From positions 496,001 through 560,000 of the forward strand of contig CAWGSF010000009.1 in assembly GCA_963825255.1 (NCBI GenBank): 64,000 bases of DNA, given 5' to 3'. Below the pieces are notes generated by a model. It was not told the origin of the DNA. It made no database searches and worked only from the letters and a program-made list of their open reading frames with translations. Below, piece by piece: positions 63,101-64,000 of this stretch (position 1 is the stretch's first letter; each line of letters starts with the position of its first letter). Both the position numbers and the translations under genes were made by a program. Origin of the DNA: JAIBJN01 sp963825255. Its GTDB lineage: Bacteria; Actinomycetota; Thermoleophilia; Gaiellales; Gaiellaceae.

Positions 63101-63705
63101 CCGAGAACATCCATGCGCACGAGCACCCCGAGTCCGAACGCGTCCGCCCGGGCGGGCTGACCATCTGGTTCACGGGGCTCTCGGGCTCCGGCAAGTCGAC
63201 GATCGCGCACCTGGTGGGCCCCGAGCTCGACGAGCGTGGCCACATCGTCGACTACCTGGACGGCGACACCGTCCGGACGCACCTCTCGAAGGGCCTCGGG
63301 TTCTCGAAGGAGGACCGCGACACCCACATCGAGCGCGTCGGCTGGGTCGCCTCCAGGCTGACCCGCCAGGGCGCCGTCGTGCTCTGCGCGGCCATCTCGC
63401 CGTACGAGGCGACGAGGCGCACCGTGCGCTCCATGGTCGAGGAGTACGGGACGTTCGTCGAGGTGTACGTGAGGGCATCGCTCGAGGAGTGCGCGCGCCG
63501 TGACGTGAACGGGCTCTACGCGAAGGCGTTCGCCGGCGAGATCAAGGGCTTCACCGGGGTGGACGACCCCTACGAGGAGCCGACCGACGCCGAGATCGTC
63601 GTCGACGCGGAGGGTCAGAGCGCCGAGGAGAGCGCGCGCTACGTGATCGAGCGCCTCGAGGAGCTGGGCGTCGTGTCCGGCGCGCGCGTGGAGGCGGGGG
63701 CATGA
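63097..63705 (+). CDS. cysC: Adenylyl-sulfate kinase CysC
   Basis: 202 residues. P-loop FTGLSGSGKSTIA, LDGDTVRTHLSKGLGFSKEDRDTHIERVGWVA and GVDDPYEEPTDAEI are APS kinase motifs. It phosphorylates APS to PAPS. ATG overlaps the cysH stop (ATGA). Confidence 0.93.
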   Translation: MTENIHAHEHPESERVRPGGLTIWFTGLSGSGKSTIAHLVGPELDERGHIVDYLDGDTVRTHLSKGLGFSKEDRDTHIERVGWVASRLTRQGAVVLCAAISPYEATRRTVRSMVEEYGTFVEVYVRASLEECARRDVNGLYAKAFAGEIKGFTGVDDPYEEPTDAEIVVDAEGQSAEESARYVIERLEELGVVSGARVEAGA

Positions 63706-64000
63706 GCGTCAGCGCCGTCACGGCCGACCACCTGATCAGGCCGCACGGGGGCGAGCTCGTGCCGCGCGCCGGCGAGCGCCCGGCGGACGTGGCCGAGCTC
63801 GAGACCGTCACGCTGACCTCCCGGGAGCTCTCCGACCTGGACATGCTCGCCTCGGGCGCGCTCTCCCCGCTCACGGGCTTCCTGGGCAGCGAGGACTACG
63901 AGTCGGTGGTGGACTCGATGCGGCTCGCGTCCGGGCTTCCCTGGGCGCTTCCCGTGTGCCTGGCCGTCTCCGAGGCCCCGACCGGCGACCGCGTCGCCCT
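63702..64000 (+). CDS. sat: Sulfate adenylyltransferase (Sat), 3' end beyond the window
   Basis: The first 99 codons show the monomeric ATP-sulfurylase N-terminal domain: HLIRPHGGELVPRAGERPAD, LTSRELSDLDMLASGALSPLTGFLG. It makes APS from sulfate and ATP, the substrate of both CysH and CysC upstream. ATG 63702 overlaps the cysC stop (ATGA). The rest of the gene is outside. Confidence 0.9.
   Translation, partial: MSVSAVTADHLIRPHGGELVPRAGERPADVAELETVTLTSRELSDLDMLASGALSPLTGFLGSEDYESVVDSMRLASGLPWALPVCLAVSEAPTGDRVA

Overview
The window is high-GC bacterial chromosome (about 70% G+C) with dense, often overlapping genes and frequent GTG starts. Gene content suggests an actinobacterium, plausibly class Thermoleophilia (Gaiellales/Solirubrobacterales-like). 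The evidence is futalosine-pathway menaquinone genes, a Paa phenylacetyl-CoA monooxygenase, an F420/PPOX-type flavin enzyme, a three-helix Rieske QcrA, and LtrA and CHRD proteins. The taxonomic placement is inference. No CRISPR array, rRNA, prophage or complete insertion sequence was seen. About a dozen genes are split by one or more single-base frameshifts although the protein families continue intact across the break. This looks more like indel errors in the source sequence than gene decay.

Layout. 1-5.0 kb: 3' part of a tRNA-Arg with anticodon GCG, a cupin, a BtuF-like binding protein, a Rieske ferredoxin, an ornithine cyclodeaminase relative, and a DtxR-type metalloregulator divergent from mqnD. 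5.0-16.6 kb: acyl-CoA and amine catabolism (thiolase, aldehyde dehydrogenase, class III aminotransferase, three crotonases, an EthD-like protein), an alpha/beta-hydrolase-adenylate cyclase fusion, LtrA and a PDZ serine protease. 16.9-19.8 kb: paaABCD and a divergent TetR regulator sharing one palindromic operator. 19.8-23.9 kb: a lipid-kinase-like protein and a 2-oxoacid dehydrogenase operon (E1 alpha, E1 beta, E2). 24-33 kb: a CHRD secreted protein, a Clp-fold protease, a phosphodiesterase, isoaspartyl methyltransferase, GtrA, two multi-pass membrane proteins, a YmdB-like phosphoesterase and an M23-like protein.

33-46.7 kb is a heme/menaquinone/respiration block: hemB-hemL, ubiD, qcrABC (split cytochrome b with cytochrome c fused to subunit IV), ubiX, ubiE/menG, a polyprenyl synthase, mqnE, mqnA and mqnC. 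With mqnD at 4.1 kb this covers most futalosine-route steps plus the menaquinol oxidase complex; mqnB and the prenyltransferase were not seen. A palindrome-rich MITE-like element lies between mqnA and mqnC. 46.7-53.2 kb carries cell-surface and polysaccharide genes (phosphodiester glycosidase, DedA, DegT aminotransferase, CapD-type epimerase, DUF354). 53.2-58.7 kb: a LysR-maleylacetate-reductase-like pair, rsgA with a structured leader and an in-frame AT-rich palindrome, and an MFS exporter. 58.8-64 kb: a short fumarate-reductase-like flavoprotein, two-subunit fumarase separated by two GGGGTCTGACCCC repeats, a ComA homologue, then cysH, cysC and the start of sat for sulfate assimilation.

I did not find a convincing new multi-gene defence or mobile system. 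The most unusual signals are the palindromic elements (mqnA/mqnC, inside rsgA, between the fumarase subunits), the GCG-anticodon tRNA-Arg, the hybrid Qcr complex, and a ComA homologue inside a sulfate-assimilation operon.
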